This document shows positions 16,112 through 25,356 of a stretch of 38,498 nt of DNA, piece after piece. Source of the DNA: Lachnospiraceae bacterium (GTDB taxonomy: Bacteria > Bacillota > Clostridia > Lachnospirales > Lachnospiraceae); assembly GCA_022791635.1 (NCBI GenBank), contig JAAVZL010000031.1, positions 1 through 38,498 on the forward strand. Reading direction: 5' to 3'. Below the pieces are notes generated by a model that searched no databases, was not told the DNA's origin, and saw only the letters and a program-made list of their open reading frames with translations. Positions within the stretch are counted from its first letter, which is position 1, and the number at the start of each line of letters is the position of its first letter. The position numbers and the translations under genes were made by a program.

Positions 16112-16963
16112 ATGAATCAGAGAATTATAAAAACGAATCTTGCGGGAAAAGGCGCGGCCTGGCTTACCATTTTTATGCTGGTATTTGGCGTGTTGTTTCC
16201 GTTTCTGTATATTTTGGCAACGGCATTGAAATCAGATTCTGATCTGGCCACCAGTGTGGGGCGCATTTTGCCTAAGGAGGTGCAGTGGAGTAATTTTGCC
16301 AAGGCCTGGAAGCTGCTGGATTTTCCTACCTGCTTTCTGAATTCCTTTGTGGTTGCGATTGTGGTTACTCTGTTGACCATACTGTTCTGTAGTATGGCGG
16401 CCTATGTGTTTACCAGGTTGGAGTTTAAGGGGAGGAATGTGGTATTTATTCTTTATCTTTCCACTATGATGATTCCCATTACCGTGCGGCTGATCCCTTC
16501 TTATGCATTATGTAAACAGCTGAGACTTTTGGATACGTACGCAGGCATGATTTTGCCTCAGGTTGCCTGGTCTATTCCTTTTGGGACCTTTTTAATGAGG
16601 CAGTTTTATTTTGGGATACCGAAGGAGCTTGACGAGGCGGCTAAAATTGACGGGGCAAGCCATTTTCAGATATTTACCAGAATTTTGATGCCTCTTACAA
16701 AATCCAGTATGGCTACACTGGGGACCTATACCTTTATTTCCGTTTGGAATAATCTGATTTGGATGCTTCTGGTTGTGACAAGCACCTCGAAATGGACGAT
16801 CACCCTTGGAATCAGCTCTATCTGTGGCGCGTCGGTTGTAAAGCAGCCTACCTGGAATCTGATTATGGGCGTGATTGTGATTGGAATGCTGCCGGTGCTT
16901 ATCCTGTTTTTTGCATTCCAGAAGTATTTTATGCAGTCGGTGGCGGCTACCGGAATTAAATAA
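16112..16963 (+). CDS. Sugar ABC transporter permease (MalG/UgpE type)
   Basis: This 283-residue inner-membrane partner has six hydrophobic segments and the EAA loop KELDEAAKIDGASHFQIFTRILMPLTKS. I chose the ATG at 16112 because GGGAGG (16100-16105) is properly spaced; an ATG at 16082 is inside repeat F. The hairpin insertion just upstream could lower or uncouple its expression from the first permease. Confidence 0.92.
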   Translation: MNQRIIKTNLAGKGAAWLTIFMLVFGVLFPFLYILATALKSDSDLATSVGRILPKEVQWSNFAKAWKLLDFPTCFLNSFVVAIVVTLLTILFCSMAAYVFTRLEFKGRNVVFILYLSTMMIPITVRLIPSYALCKQLRLLDTYAGMILPQVAWSIPFGTFLMRQFYFGIPKELDEAAKIDGASHFQIFTRILMPLTKSSMATLGTYTFISVWNNLIWMLLVVTSTSKWTITLGISSICGASVVKQPTWNLIMGVIVIGMLPVLILFFAFQKYFMQSVAATGIK

Positions 16964-16977
16964 GGGGGAGAGAACCA

Positions 16978-18006
16978 GTGAAGGCTTTGATTGTGACAAA
17001 AGAACATCAGGTAGTGCTGTCGGATGAGCTTCCGATTCCTCGGATAGGCGATTATGAGGCATTGGTGAAAAATGATTGCTGTATGATATGCAACGGAACG
17101 GACTTGGGAGTCATAGAGGGGGCTGTCCGGGAGGTGGAACGATATCCGGCGGTCCTGGGGCATGAGGTTGCAGGGAGAGTCGTTGCGGTGGGAGAGAAGG
17201 TAACCTCCTACAAAATCGGGGATCTGGTGGTACGGGCCGGGCATCCTGGTACGGATGCAATTGGAAGTGCTTGGGGCGGCTTTGCGGAATATGGCGTTGT
17301 AAAGGATTATCCGGCAATCACAAGGGACGGCGCCGGGGTAAAGGATGCTTCTCTGGGGATCACGCAGCAGGTTTGCCCTGGGGATATGAGGCCGGAGGAT
17401 GCGTCCATGCTGATTACCTTAAAGGAGACCTATAGCGCTATCACGAGAATCGGGGCCGGAGGGTGCAGGAGGATGGTCATCCTTGGGGACGGGCCGGTTG
17501 CTTTGGCCTTTGTGTCCTGCGCCAGGCTTCAGGGAGTGGAGGAGATCTATCTTTTTGGCAACCATAGGGAAAAGCTCAAGACGGGTCTGAAGCTTGGCGC
17601 AGTCTCCGCTGTTTTTAATAAGGATTCCGGGGAAGTGAAGGCTGCCAGACAGAGGCTGGAAAAAAGGGTTGATTTCTGTATTGATACCATCGGATGCAAT
17701 GCTACCATTGCCCAATGCATCGATTATATTCATGAGGACGGAACGGTTGCAGTGTACGGTCTTAAAAATGATTCCAGGCTGGAGGTTCCTTTTCCGGAAT
17801 TCCGCAATTTCACCATTCAATATGTGCAGTGGCCCCTTCCCATGCAGGAAGCTCTTGCACATGAGCCGGTTGTGGAGGCAATCATGTCCGGAAAGGTAAG
17901 CGCCCAGGAGTTTATCACCCACCGTTTTTCCCTGGAGGAATTTCAGAAGGGATTTCAGGCGGTTCGTAGCCGGGAAGCCCTGAAGGTCGTGTTGTATTTT
18001 CATTGA
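16978..18006 (+). CDS. Zinc-dependent medium-chain dehydrogenase (MDR family)
   Basis: This 342-residue protein has a GroES-like N-terminal domain with catalytic zinc ligands Cys38 (ICNGTD) and His62-Glu63 (LGHEVAG), then a Rossmann domain with VILGDGPVALAFVSCARLQG and ELFGNHREK-like turn. The Cys-rich structural zinc lobe of many alcohol dehydrogenases is absent. Members oxidise sugar alcohols or related secondary alcohols with NAD(P)+. It starts with GTG behind GGGGGAGAG, 14 bp after the permease. The operon context suggests it handles the substrate or product of the adjoining glycyl radical enzyme. Substrate unknown. Confidence 0.88.
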   Translation: MKALIVTKEHQVVLSDELPIPRIGDYEALVKNDCCMICNGTDLGVIEGAVREVERYPAVLGHEVAGRVVAVGEKVTSYKIGDLVVRAGHPGTDAIGSAWGGFAEYGVVKDYPAITRDGAGVKDASLGITQQVCPGDMRPEDASMLITLKETYSAITRIGAGGCRRMVILGDGPVALAFVSCARLQGVEEIYLFGNHREKLKTGLKLGAVSAVFNKDSGEVKAARQRLEKRVDFCIDTIGCNATIAQCIDYIHEDGTVAVYGLKNDSRLEVPFPEFRNFTIQYVQWPLPMQEALAHEPVVEAIMSGKVSAQEFITHRFSLEEFQKGFQAVRSREALKVVLYFH

Positions 18007-18024
18007 CAGAGAGGAAGGCTTTCT

Positions 18025-20259
18025 ATGACAGAGTATAAGTTTGATAAGGAGCAATTTTTCAGAGAAGCCAGGGCGGTATATGAAACTTATCCTTCCGACG
18101 TGTCCTATCTGGAATATTTGCTGGAGCAGAGGGCAAAGGAGCATCCGAAGGCGTCCTCTTTTCAGAAAAAGGCGTGGATTTATGAGACAGCGGCAAAGCA
18201 TGCAAGGGTGCGGATCTTTCCTTCCTGTCCTTTTTATGGGGAGATCGATACGGGGCGGGATCGGAACAGCGTAACGTCTACCTTTCCGCCCCAGAACGGC
18301 ATTGGCTGCTGGCTGATGAAGCAGTATCCGGATTTTATAGAGGAATACGGAGCTTGGAGTAATTATTACAGGGAGCATGGGGTGATGAACGGTCCCCAGT
18401 TTATGGATGCGTCTCATCATTATGCAGATTGTGAAAGGGTTCTGAAGCTGGGACTTTTTGGCATTCAGAGCAGTATTCGGCATCGTCTTACGGATTCTTC
18501 TCTTTCCGCTGAGAGACAAGATTTTCTGAACAGCATGTGGGAGGTATGTGAAAGCCTGATTGCCATTTCCCATAGATTTTCCGAGGAAGCAGAGAGGCTG
18601 TTGGAATCAGAGAGAGATCCTATGCGCCGCCGAGTGCTTACAAGGATTTCTAAGACTGCGGCAGAGGTGCCGGGAAGGCCGGCAAAGACTTTTTATGAGG
18701 CCCTTTGTGCAATCTGGTTTACAAGAGAAATGTGTAATGCCCTGGACGGTCTGGGATTTGCGGTGATCGCTCATCTGGATCGGATCCTTGGGCCTTACTA
18801 TGAGGCGGATCGGAGGGCCGGGAGGCTTACAAAGGAAGAGGCCCGGGAGCTTGTTGCCTGCTTCCTCTCCATGACAGACGCCAGATGGGATCTGGAGGCA
18901 GATCTTCCAGGGGGCACCAATGCGGATATTGTTATCGGCGGCTGTGATGAAAATGGCTCCGTGGTTTACAACGAGATATCCGAGATGGTGCTGGAGAGCT
19001 TTCTCAAATATCGCTTTGCAAATCCAAAGCTTCAGGCAAGAATTGCCAAGGATTCCCCGGAGGAGTTTCTTCGGAAGCTGGGGGAGGTGGCAGGCGCGGG
19101 ACTGAATGTCCTGTCTGTTTTTCATGATGATACGATTATCGAAGCAAATCGAAGGCAGGGGAAAAGGCTTTCTGACTGCCGCCTGTATGTTGCAGGGGGC
19201 TGCCAGGAAATTTGTCTTTCCAATGAAGTGAACTGCCGCGCCTATACGTATCTGAATCTTGTACAGATGCTGAACGGCTCTCTGTTTCCGGAAAAGTGGA
19301 ACCGGATCTTTGCGGCCGAGGGCTTTACCTTTTATCCTGCGTGGAAGGAGGAAAGCTTTGAGGGCTTTTACCGGACAGTGCTTGCGAATTATGAGAATGA
19401 GCTCCGGATGTTTGTGGAGCGTTATAACCGGTTTGGTTCTATGTGGAGGGTAATCAATCCGTCCCTCTTTTTCTCAGCCACCATGGAATCCTGCACGGAA
19501 AAGGCTATGGACGTATCGGAGGGAGGAGCCGTCTATAATACGGACAATTTTGCGGCAACGGGAGTGGGCACGGTCATTGATTCCCTCTATGCAATTAAGA
19601 CCGTTGTGTATGAAGAGAAAAGGGTCACCATGGAGCGGTTGCGAAGGGCTTTGGAGACGAACTTTGCGGGGGAGGAGCTGCTGCGGCAATATCTTCTTCA
19701 CAGAGTGCCGAAATTCTGCCGGGATAAGGAGGCAACCGAATTCGGAAAGAGATTTCTGCGGGATCTTTCCTCCTGCCTTGGCGGACAGAGCAATTACCGG
19801 GGAGGAAGGTTCGAGCCGTCTCTGTTTGCGTTCTACTCTTATGACTGGTTTAAGGATACCACCATAGCCACGCCGGACGGAAGAAAAGCCGGGACAGCCT
19901 TGTCAAGGGGCGTAAATCCAAGCGAGAGCACGGAGGATATCAATATTTCCACGCTGTTAGGGGCGTTAGAGGAGCTGGATTTTACAGATTATCCCGGCGG
20001 GGCAGTTACTTATATGGATATTCCTGTGATGAAGGGGACGATGGAGCCCTCCCTGTTTGCGGCTGTCATTCGCGCATTTTGTGAAAACGGCGGGAGTATT
20101 ATGGATTTTAATGTGGTAAGCGTAAACGAGCTTTTGGATGCTCAGAAAAATCCGGAAGCCCATCGAAACATCGTTGTGCGGGTGTGCGGATACAGCGCCT
20201 ATTTCCACACGCTTACAAGGGAGATGCAGGATGAGGTTATCGGGCGCACACAGAGGTAA
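18025..20259 (+). CDS. Glycyl radical enzyme of unknown specificity (eliminase-type active site)
   Basis: This 744-residue protein of the pyruvate formate-lyase superfamily has the glycyl radical loop RVCGYSAYF near the C terminus (Gly722). The active-site loop is GGCQE (Cys393, Glu395), the Cys-x-Glu arrangement seen in dehydratase/lyase members (glycerol dehydratase, choline lyase, hydroxyproline dehydratase), not the Cys-Cys of true pyruvate formate-lyase. Asn/Asp-rich NADIVIGGCDENG and YNEISEMVLESF are also superfamily features. The activase gene follows 12 bp downstream. No microcompartment, CoA-acylating aldehyde dehydrogenase or phosphotransacylase genes are near. Instead it sits between sugar transport genes, a zinc dehydrogenase and a glycosidase-like protein, so a polyol or sugar-derived substrate is inferred. 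Confidence 0.9.
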   Translation: MTEYKFDKEQFFREARAVYETYPSDVSYLEYLLEQRAKEHPKASSFQKKAWIYETAAKHARVRIFPSCPFYGEIDTGRDRNSVTSTFPPQNGIGCWLMKQYPDFIEEYGAWSNYYREHGVMNGPQFMDASHHYADCERVLKLGLFGIQSSIRHRLTDSSLSAERQDFLNSMWEVCESLIAISHRFSEEAERLLESERDPMRRRVLTRISKTAAEVPGRPAKTFYEALCAIWFTREMCNALDGLGFAVIAHLDRILGPYYEADRRAGRLTKEEARELVACFLSMTDARWDLEADLPGGTNADIVIGGCDENGSVVYNEISEMVLESFLKYRFANPKLQARIAKDSPEEFLRKLGEVAGAGLNVLSVFHDDTIIEANRRQGKRLSDCRLYVAGGCQEICLSNEVNCRAYTYLNLVQMLNGSLFPEKWNRIFAAEGFTFYPAWKEESFEGFYRTVLANYENELRMFVERYNRFGSMWRVINPSLFFSATMESCTEKAMDVSEGGAVYNTDNFAATGVGTVIDSLYAIKTVVYEEKRVTMERLRRALETNFAGEELLRQYLLHRVPKFCRDKEATEFGKRFLRDLSSCLGGQSNYRGGRFEPSLFAFYSYDWFKDTTIATPDGRKAGTALSRGVNPSESTEDINISTLLGALEELDFTDYPGGAVTYMDIPVMKGTMEPSLFAAVIRAFCENGGSIMDFNVVSVNELLDAQKNPEAHRNIVVRVCGYSAYFHTLTREMQDEVIGRTQR

Positions 20260-20271
20260 GGCAGGTATGGG

Positions 20272-21162
20272 ATGCTTGAGCTAAAGGTAAATCAGATTCA
20301 GTTTTTCTCTCTCCATGACGGTCCCGGCGTTCGCACAGCCGTGTTTCTTAAGGGATGTAATTTAAGCTGCGCGTGGTGCCATAATCCGGAGACCTGGAAG
20401 ACCGCCCACACCGTCATGTTTGATGCGGCGCGCTGTATGGGATGTCACGCCTGTGAAGAGATTTGTCCCGGGAAAGCCCATCGGCTTAAAGGAGGCGTTC
20501 ATGTGTATGAGCGTGAGGCATGTATGGAGTGCGGCAAATGTGTTGAGGTGTGTATTCCTGGGGCCTTGAAGAAAAACGAAAGGCTTTATACAACGGAAGA
20601 ACTATATAGCGTTTTGATGGAGGATGCCAGGTTATATGAGCTCTCCGGAGGCGGGGTCACCTTCTCAGGCGGGGAGCCGCTGCTCCAGAAGGATGGAGTC
20701 ATCGAGATAAGCCGGATGCTGCGGCGAGAACGGGTGCATGTGGCAGTAGAGACCGCCCTTGACGCACCGTGGGAGACCGTAGAGCGCCTTGCCCAGGTCA
20801 TCGATCTGTTCCTGGTGGACTGTAAAATGATGGATGAAAAAAAGCATATGCGATATACCGGAGTCAGCAATCAAAGGATCCTAGAAAATATGAAAAGGCT
20901 CTCTCAGATAAAGGAGATTGAAATCCGGATTCCTGTGATTAGGGGCGTGAATGACGATATTGAAAATGCCATTCACACGGCAGAGTTTTTGCGATCCCTG
21001 GGAGCGCATATGCGAAAGATCGAGCTGCTGCCCTATCATGATTACGGTCTGGCAAAGGCAGTCCAGGCAGGGGTGGAGCAAAAGGCTTTCGAGCCGCCCT
21101 CCAAGGAGCAGCTTAAGCTTTTGCAGGGAATCTATCGGAATTATGGCATTACAGTAGTTTAA
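20272..21162 (+). CDS. Glycyl radical enzyme activase (radical SAM)
   Basis: The 296-residue protein abstracts hydrogen from Gly722 of the neighbouring enzyme using SAM and a [4Fe-4S] cluster. The radical SAM motif is Cys29-x3-Cys33-x2-Cys36 (GCNLSCAWCHNPE). An inserted ferredoxin-like region has two more cluster motifs, Cys55/58/61/65 and Cys84/87/90/94, as in activases of the dehydratase/lyase group; the pyruvate formate-lyase activase lacks them. FSGGEPLLQ is the conserved GGE SAM-binding motif. The ATG at 20272 is 12 bp after the enzyme gene. Confidence 0.95.
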   Translation: MLELKVNQIQFFSLHDGPGVRTAVFLKGCNLSCAWCHNPETWKTAHTVMFDAARCMGCHACEEICPGKAHRLKGGVHVYEREACMECGKCVEVCIPGALKKNERLYTTEELYSVLMEDARLYELSGGGVTFSGGEPLLQKDGVIEISRMLRRERVHVAVETALDAPWETVERLAQVIDLFLVDCKMMDEKKHMRYTGVSNQRILENMKRLSQIKEIEIRIPVIRGVNDDIENAIHTAEFLRSLGAHMRKIELLPYHDYGLAKAVQAGVEQKAFEPPSKEQLKLLQGIYRNYGITVV

Positions 21163-21175
21163 AGGAGATTTGTAA

Positions 21176-23932
21176 ATGGAAGTATTCTTACAATATACGG
21201 AGGAAAAAAAGTGGCTCCGTCTCCCCTTTGAGTATCTTGCGGATGAGATCGGTGTGACGGTAACGGATGAGAAAGGGAGAGCACAGACGCTGTTGGTCAG
21301 ATTGTCCGTAAGCCGCATTGATTTGTGGATGTGCTATCCCCTTACGGCCTTTGCATCCGGGACCATCCGGCTAAGCACGGAGAAAGAGGCGTGGCTGGGG
21401 GCGGCCTGTGTTACAGCTCATCCGGAGGAGCAAAAGCGAAGGGAGCTGTCGCGGCCTGTGGTGCACTACATGCCGCCTACCGGCGGGATTGGGCGAATCA
21501 GGGATGTCTATTCGGACGAAGAGGAGTGGCGAATGGTCTACGATGCCGTTCCCTTAAGCCTTTCTAATAGCGGAAGCAGTGTGGTCCGGGCCGTCCGAAG
21601 CAGGGATTTTTTGCATTGGTCTGAGGACGCGGAGGATATTCCGGAAATCCCGGGTGTAAGGCTTCAGAAAGCATCCTGTTGGCTGGGAGATGTGGAGGAG
21701 CAGTATCAGGTGAGCCAAAAGGGGGAAGTCTGTCTGTTTGCCAAATCTACAGGGCAAAGGATAGAGGCCCTTGCAGGGGCCTGTGTATTAAGTCTTCCGG
21801 CTGAAGTGAAGGACAAAAAGGTTTCTCCAAAGGAGTGTGTGAAAAATCTTCGGGTGTGGGAACGCTCCTGGAAGAACGAAGCCCTTGACGGAAGCTTTGA
21901 TTTTTCCATGCGATTTCGGCTGGAGCCGGATGTGTGGCCGGAGATTAAGCTGAAGGAAGCCTCCGGCACGGTGGATGATATCCGGACAAAGGCCTGTGAG
22001 GTCAAGATAGAGCTGTTTGTGGGACAGGAGAGGGAGATTGTATTTGATCTCTGCCATGTGAAATGGACCTGGAGAGCGCTTGATCAGACCATAAGCTGTA
22101 AGCAGGTAAGGCTTCAGGTTCCGGTAAGAGACGGACGTATCCGGCTGCATTTTTTCAGTGATCTGGTGGTGCAGGAGCTGTTTGCAGATACGGATCATGC
22201 GGTTCTGATTTTAAAGGAGGACGGTCCACAAAAATACGACTATCAGATCAAAAGCGATCTGGTGGAAAATATTAATAATTCTTCTTTTTACATTCAGTAC
22301 AATGGGGATCCCTATCTGCGTATTCAGACGCCTGGTTCTACGGCATCTATCGTATCTTTAAAGATTTGGGGGCTGAGACCGACTCGTTACGGAGCCGAAA
22401 ACCGCAGGCTGCTGGAGCAGGTGAAAAAGGGCAGGCCTCTCTACGCTTGCGCCCATTATACTGTTTTTGAGAACTGTGTGGAGGATCGCATCTACGGCGA
22501 TCCGGCGGCATGGGTGTTGAACGAGGGTCGAACCGTGCTGTCGCCGGTGCGGGCCGTGGAGGAATTTTGCTGGAGAGATACGCCCTGGGGAGATATGACG
22601 CGGATGGTAAACAGGACGGAGCGGTGGGACGCACAGGAAGAACATGTGTATCCAAAGCTTATAACAAGGTATCCCGTATTGAATGCTGCCTTTCGCCTGT
22701 CTACGGAGATCCTTAAGGAGAACAGAGCCGAGCGATATGCTCTTCCCGGCCAGGAGGGCATTATGAATGCAGCCCTTTTTCAGGGCGTGGGAGAGGGCTT
22801 CGGAAGCTGGGTCCGGGATACCTGCCACGCGGCCTTCCGCGCACAGAATTTGCTGGCTCCTGGGGAGGCCAGGGAGTCCTTGGCTTATATTTCCGAGCAT
22901 GGCTTTTGCAATGGGGAGGACTGTGCCGCTATGCCTGCGATTGCGGCCTGGGATTACTATGTGGCCACAGGGGAGGTGCAGCTTCTTTATGAAATGCTTC
23001 CCGGAATCCTTAAGTACGCCCGGGAAGCGGAGGAGCGCTATGATTCCCGCATGAATCTGGTGCAAGCCAACATGTGTCTTGCCCAGGATGCCTTTGAGGA
23101 GCCGGAAAACGGAGGGTATTGCCTCGGCACGGAGATCGCGTTTGCACTGATGTATGAGGCAGCCGCAAATATCTGCAGAGTGACGAAACAAAATGAGAAG
23201 GACAGGGATCTCTTCAAGAGGCGCTCAGAAGAAATGACGGCAAGTATCCGGGAAAAATTCTGGAATGAGGAGAAGGGATGCTTTACCAGCGGTCCCAGAG
23301 GAAGCGAGGCCTACGAAAAAGGCATGTGGGAGGCCACCGGAGCGGAGATGGCTCTTTGGCCGAGATTTGGGATTGCTACGAGGGAGCAAAGGATTCGTTT
23401 TCTGGAGGTGATCAAGAGGACCCCCGATGCATGCTCTGATTTTGGCATCAACTGGTATCCCTTCCGAAAGGAAAAGAATCATTTCTGGAGAGCCTGCTGG
23501 GTTTCCTGGACCCTCGGAATTGCGGTCGCTTCCGGAGAGCTTGGGGACAGAGAATTTCTTCGGGATCTGATTTTTCAGCAGGTGCGCAATGTGATTTTGA
23601 ACAAGTCCTTCCATGAGGTTATGGATTACGATACCGGGCGGGCTTGGCGCTGGCCGCATCTGCCCTGGCACGCAGCAGGCTTCATCGGCTTTCTTGTAAA
23701 CGGAGTGTTTGGAATTAGCTACGGGGAAGAGGGCCTTAAGCTACGGCCTTGTGTTCCCGCAGAATTTGACGGCGCGGTCTTAAGGGGACTGAGCTACCGC
23801 AAAGCGCAGTTTCTTCTGAAGATCGAAGGCCATGGGACAGACTGCACCGTATTCCTTGACGGTAAGCCTGTGGAAGGAGCATTTGGAAAGGAGCTTTCGG
23901 GCTTCCATGAGATTGTAATTCTTGCAAAATAA
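21176..23932 (+). CDS. Large cytoplasmic six-hairpin glycosidase-like protein
   Basis: This 918-residue protein has no signal peptide. Residues about 90-150 (HYMPPTGGIGRIRDVYSDEEEW, then SRDFLHW) loosely recall the N-terminal blade of GH32/43-type five-bladed propellers, but the usual NDPNG motif is absent. A beta-rich middle follows (about 150-480). The last 430 residues look like an (alpha/alpha)6 glycosidase barrel (GVGEGFGSWVRDTCHAAF at about 537-554, MWEATGAEMALWPRFG, RAWRWPHLPWHAAGFIGFLVNGVFGI) with a short C-terminal beta domain. It probably splits an imported glycoside inside the cell. AAAGGAG precedes the ATG. I cannot assign a GH family. Confidence 0.75.
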   Translation: MEVFLQYTEEKKWLRLPFEYLADEIGVTVTDEKGRAQTLLVRLSVSRIDLWMCYPLTAFASGTIRLSTEKEAWLGAACVTAHPEEQKRRELSRPVVHYMPPTGGIGRIRDVYSDEEEWRMVYDAVPLSLSNSGSSVVRAVRSRDFLHWSEDAEDIPEIPGVRLQKASCWLGDVEEQYQVSQKGEVCLFAKSTGQRIEALAGACVLSLPAEVKDKKVSPKECVKNLRVWERSWKNEALDGSFDFSMRFRLEPDVWPEIKLKEASGTVDDIRTKACEVKIELFVGQEREIVFDLCHVKWTWRALDQTISCKQVRLQVPVRDGRIRLHFFSDLVVQELFADTDHAVLILKEDGPQKYDYQIKSDLVENINNSSFYIQYNGDPYLRIQTPGSTASIVSLKIWGLRPTRYGAENRRLLEQVKKGRPLYACAHYTVFENCVEDRIYGDPAAWVLNEGRTVLSPVRAVEEFCWRDTPWGDMTRMVNRTERWDAQEEHVYPKLITRYPVLNAAFRLSTEILKENRAERYALPGQEGIMNAALFQGVGEGFGSWVRDTCHAAFRAQNLLAPGEARESLAYISEHGFCNGEDCAAMPAIAAWDYYVATGEVQLLYEMLPGILKYAREAEERYDSRMNLVQANMCLAQDAFEEPENGGYCLGTEIAFALMYEAAANICRVTKQNEKDRDLFKRRSEEMTASIREKFWNEEKGCFTSGPRGSEAYEKGMWEATGAEMALWPRFGIATREQRIRFLEVIKRTPDACSDFGINWYPFRKEKNHFWRACWVSWTLGIAVASGELGDREFLRDLIFQQVRNVILNKSFHEVMDYDTGRAWRWPHLPWHAAGFIGFLVNGVFGISYGEEGLKLRPCVPAEFDGAVLRGLSYRKAQFLLKIEGHGTDCTVFLDGKPVEGAFGKELSGFHEIVILAK

Positions 23933-23946
23933 GATGATAGTTCTCC

Positions 23947-23980
23947 TTACCCTGCCGGGCAGTCAAGCCTGGCAGGGTAA
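23947..23980. terminator. Stem-loop between convergent genes
   Basis: TTACCCTGCC (23947-23956) pairs perfectly with GGCAGGGTAA (23971-23980) around a 14-nt loop, between the operon end and the convergent lacI. There is no T-tract on either strand, so it is a weak terminator or mRNA 3'-end stabiliser. Confidence 0.5.
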
Positions 23981-24005
23981 GCCGTATGTAAAGGTCTGTT
24001 TGCTT

Positions 24006-24989
24006 TTAAGCAGGAGGAGTGGTGTCTCCGTGTACCAGAAATACGTCATCAAGGATGGTATTTCCCTTTATTTCCTGTCCTTCAATCTTTTTGAGAAGCA
24101 CCTCAACCAGCTGATCCGCAAGCTTTCGAATCGGCTGGGCAACGTAGGTCATGGACGGATATGAGATCTTGGACATGAGGGTTCCGTCGTAACCCACTGC
24201 TTTAAACGCTTCCGGAATCTTAAGCCCCCGTTCGTTGGCGCATTTGATGGCATACATGACAATAATGTCCTCTGAAAAAATGGCGTCAATCCCGGGGTAT
24301 TGATCAAAAAGATGCTCTATTCGTCCATAGTATTCGGCCATTCCCGCATTGGTATCCCACATGTGCTCGATACATTCGATGCCGTGAGCCCGAAGCTCCT
24401 GGGTGACAATGGTGTGACGCTGGATCGAGGGGGATTTGTCGGCCACAACGGCGATGACATTCAGGACACGCTTACAGCCGCTTCGGATGAGCTCCTGGGC
24501 AGCCAGATGGCCTCCCTTTGCGTGGTTGGAATACACAACCGGAATCTCATCGGAAATGGTTAAATCCAGAGACACAATGGGCAGCATGAGATTCTGATAT
24601 TCCTCCGGATGAAGCATATGGGTGGCAAGGATGATGCCGTCCACCATGTTTTGGCGCATCATCCGGAGATTTTCGCGCTCACGGTTTGCATCATCGTTTG
24701 TGTTGCACAGGAATAATTTATATCCGTGGGTATAAAGGTTAAATTCGATATACTTGGTAATTTCAGCCCAGAAGGGGTTCGAGCTGTCCGGAACAATCAA
24801 ACTGATATAATAGGTACGCTGCTTATAAAGATTGCGGGCAAGCTGATTGGGAATATAGTTTAGCTGCTTGATGGCATCATACACCAGCTCATACGTTTCC
24901 TTTGATATATATCCACGCTTATTTAATACCCGGGATACCGTTGTCACGGATACACCGGCCAACTGGGCGACATCTTTTATGGTAGCCAT
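24006..24989 (-). CDS. LacI family transcriptional regulator
   Basis: The 327-residue protein begins MATIKDVAQLAGVSVTTVSR, the classical LacI helix-turn-helix, with the hinge helix PNQLARNL (about 51-58) and a periplasmic-binding-protein-like effector domain (ISLIVPDSSNPFWAEI, VDGIILATH, FKAVGYDG). The ATG at 24989 has GAGGAG 6 bases upstream; a further ATG at 25001 overlaps that site. It is convergent to the glycyl-radical operon, whose promoter carries two copies of a LacI-type operator, and is the obvious candidate repressor. No such operator is seen at its own start. Confidence 0.93.
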   Translation of the reverse strand: MATIKDVAQLAGVSVTTVSRVLNKRGYISKETYELVYDAIKQLNYIPNQLARNLYKQRTYYISLIVPDSSNPFWAEITKYIEFNLYTHGYKLFLCNTNDDANRERENLRMMRQNMVDGIILATHMLHPEEYQNLMLPIVSLDLTISDEIPVVYSNHAKGGHLAAQELIRSGCKRVLNVIAVVADKSPSIQRHTIVTQELRAHGIECIEHMWDTNAGMAEYYGRIEHLFDQYPGIDAIFSEDIIVMYAIKCANERGLKIPEAFKAVGYDGTLMSKISYPSMTYVAQPIRKLADQLVEVLLKKIEGQEIKGNTILDDVFLVHGDTTPPA

Positions 24990-25042
24990 AATACTCCTCA
25001 TTTCTGGATTTGGAAGTTTTTATTCTATCATTACCCCCAGGG

Positions 25043-25061
25043 CCGGACAGGCTTTGTCCGG
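25043..25061. repeat. Short perfect hairpin upstream of lacI
   Basis: CCGGACA (25043-25049) and TGTCCGG (25055-25061) flank a 5-nt loop in the 5' region of lacI. It may be a leader hairpin or operator. The rest of 25002-25290 is AT-rich and holds nothing I can name. Confidence 0.35.
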
Positions 25062-25292
25062 TGAGGGATACAAATTAAGTAGACAACAGGAATTATGAGA
25101 TTGTCAAGAGGAATTTTAAATTTGCGGTGAAAATGAGGCTATTTTACGGTTGTACATTTCAAAGTTGGTGCAGAATGTTTGGCGCAAGGTGTGGGTGTAT
25201 CAAATGGTTTTTCGTAAATTTGCATTTTGTTTCTGATTAAGATACAAATAAGTTTTAAAAATAAGTATAGAATTTAATTTGTTTCTATAATA

Positions 25293-25321
25293 TTGACAAA
25301 AATGGAAAAACTACATATAAT
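25293..25321 (+). promoter_or_regulatory. Consensus promoter of the Xre-ImmA module
   Basis: TTGACA (25293-25298), 17-bp spacer, TATAAT (25316-25321). This is a perfect consensus, about 35 bp upstream of the Xre gene, as expected for a strong promoter needing repression by its own product. Confidence 0.85.
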
Positions 25322-25356
25322 TAAGACGATAAAGAAAGGGAAGGAGGAATAGGAAG

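Noticed and set aside
17419..18573. Long reverse-strand open frame of 384 codons
   Set aside because: It lies antisense to the MDR dehydrogenase and glycyl radical enzyme genes, has no recognisable domain and is explained by codon bias of the true genes.
18025..20259. Classification as pyruvate formate-lyase
   Set aside because: The active-site loop is Cys-Gln-Glu, not Cys-Cys, and the activase has the extra ferredoxin clusters of the eliminase group; no formate transporter or acetyl-CoA genes are near.
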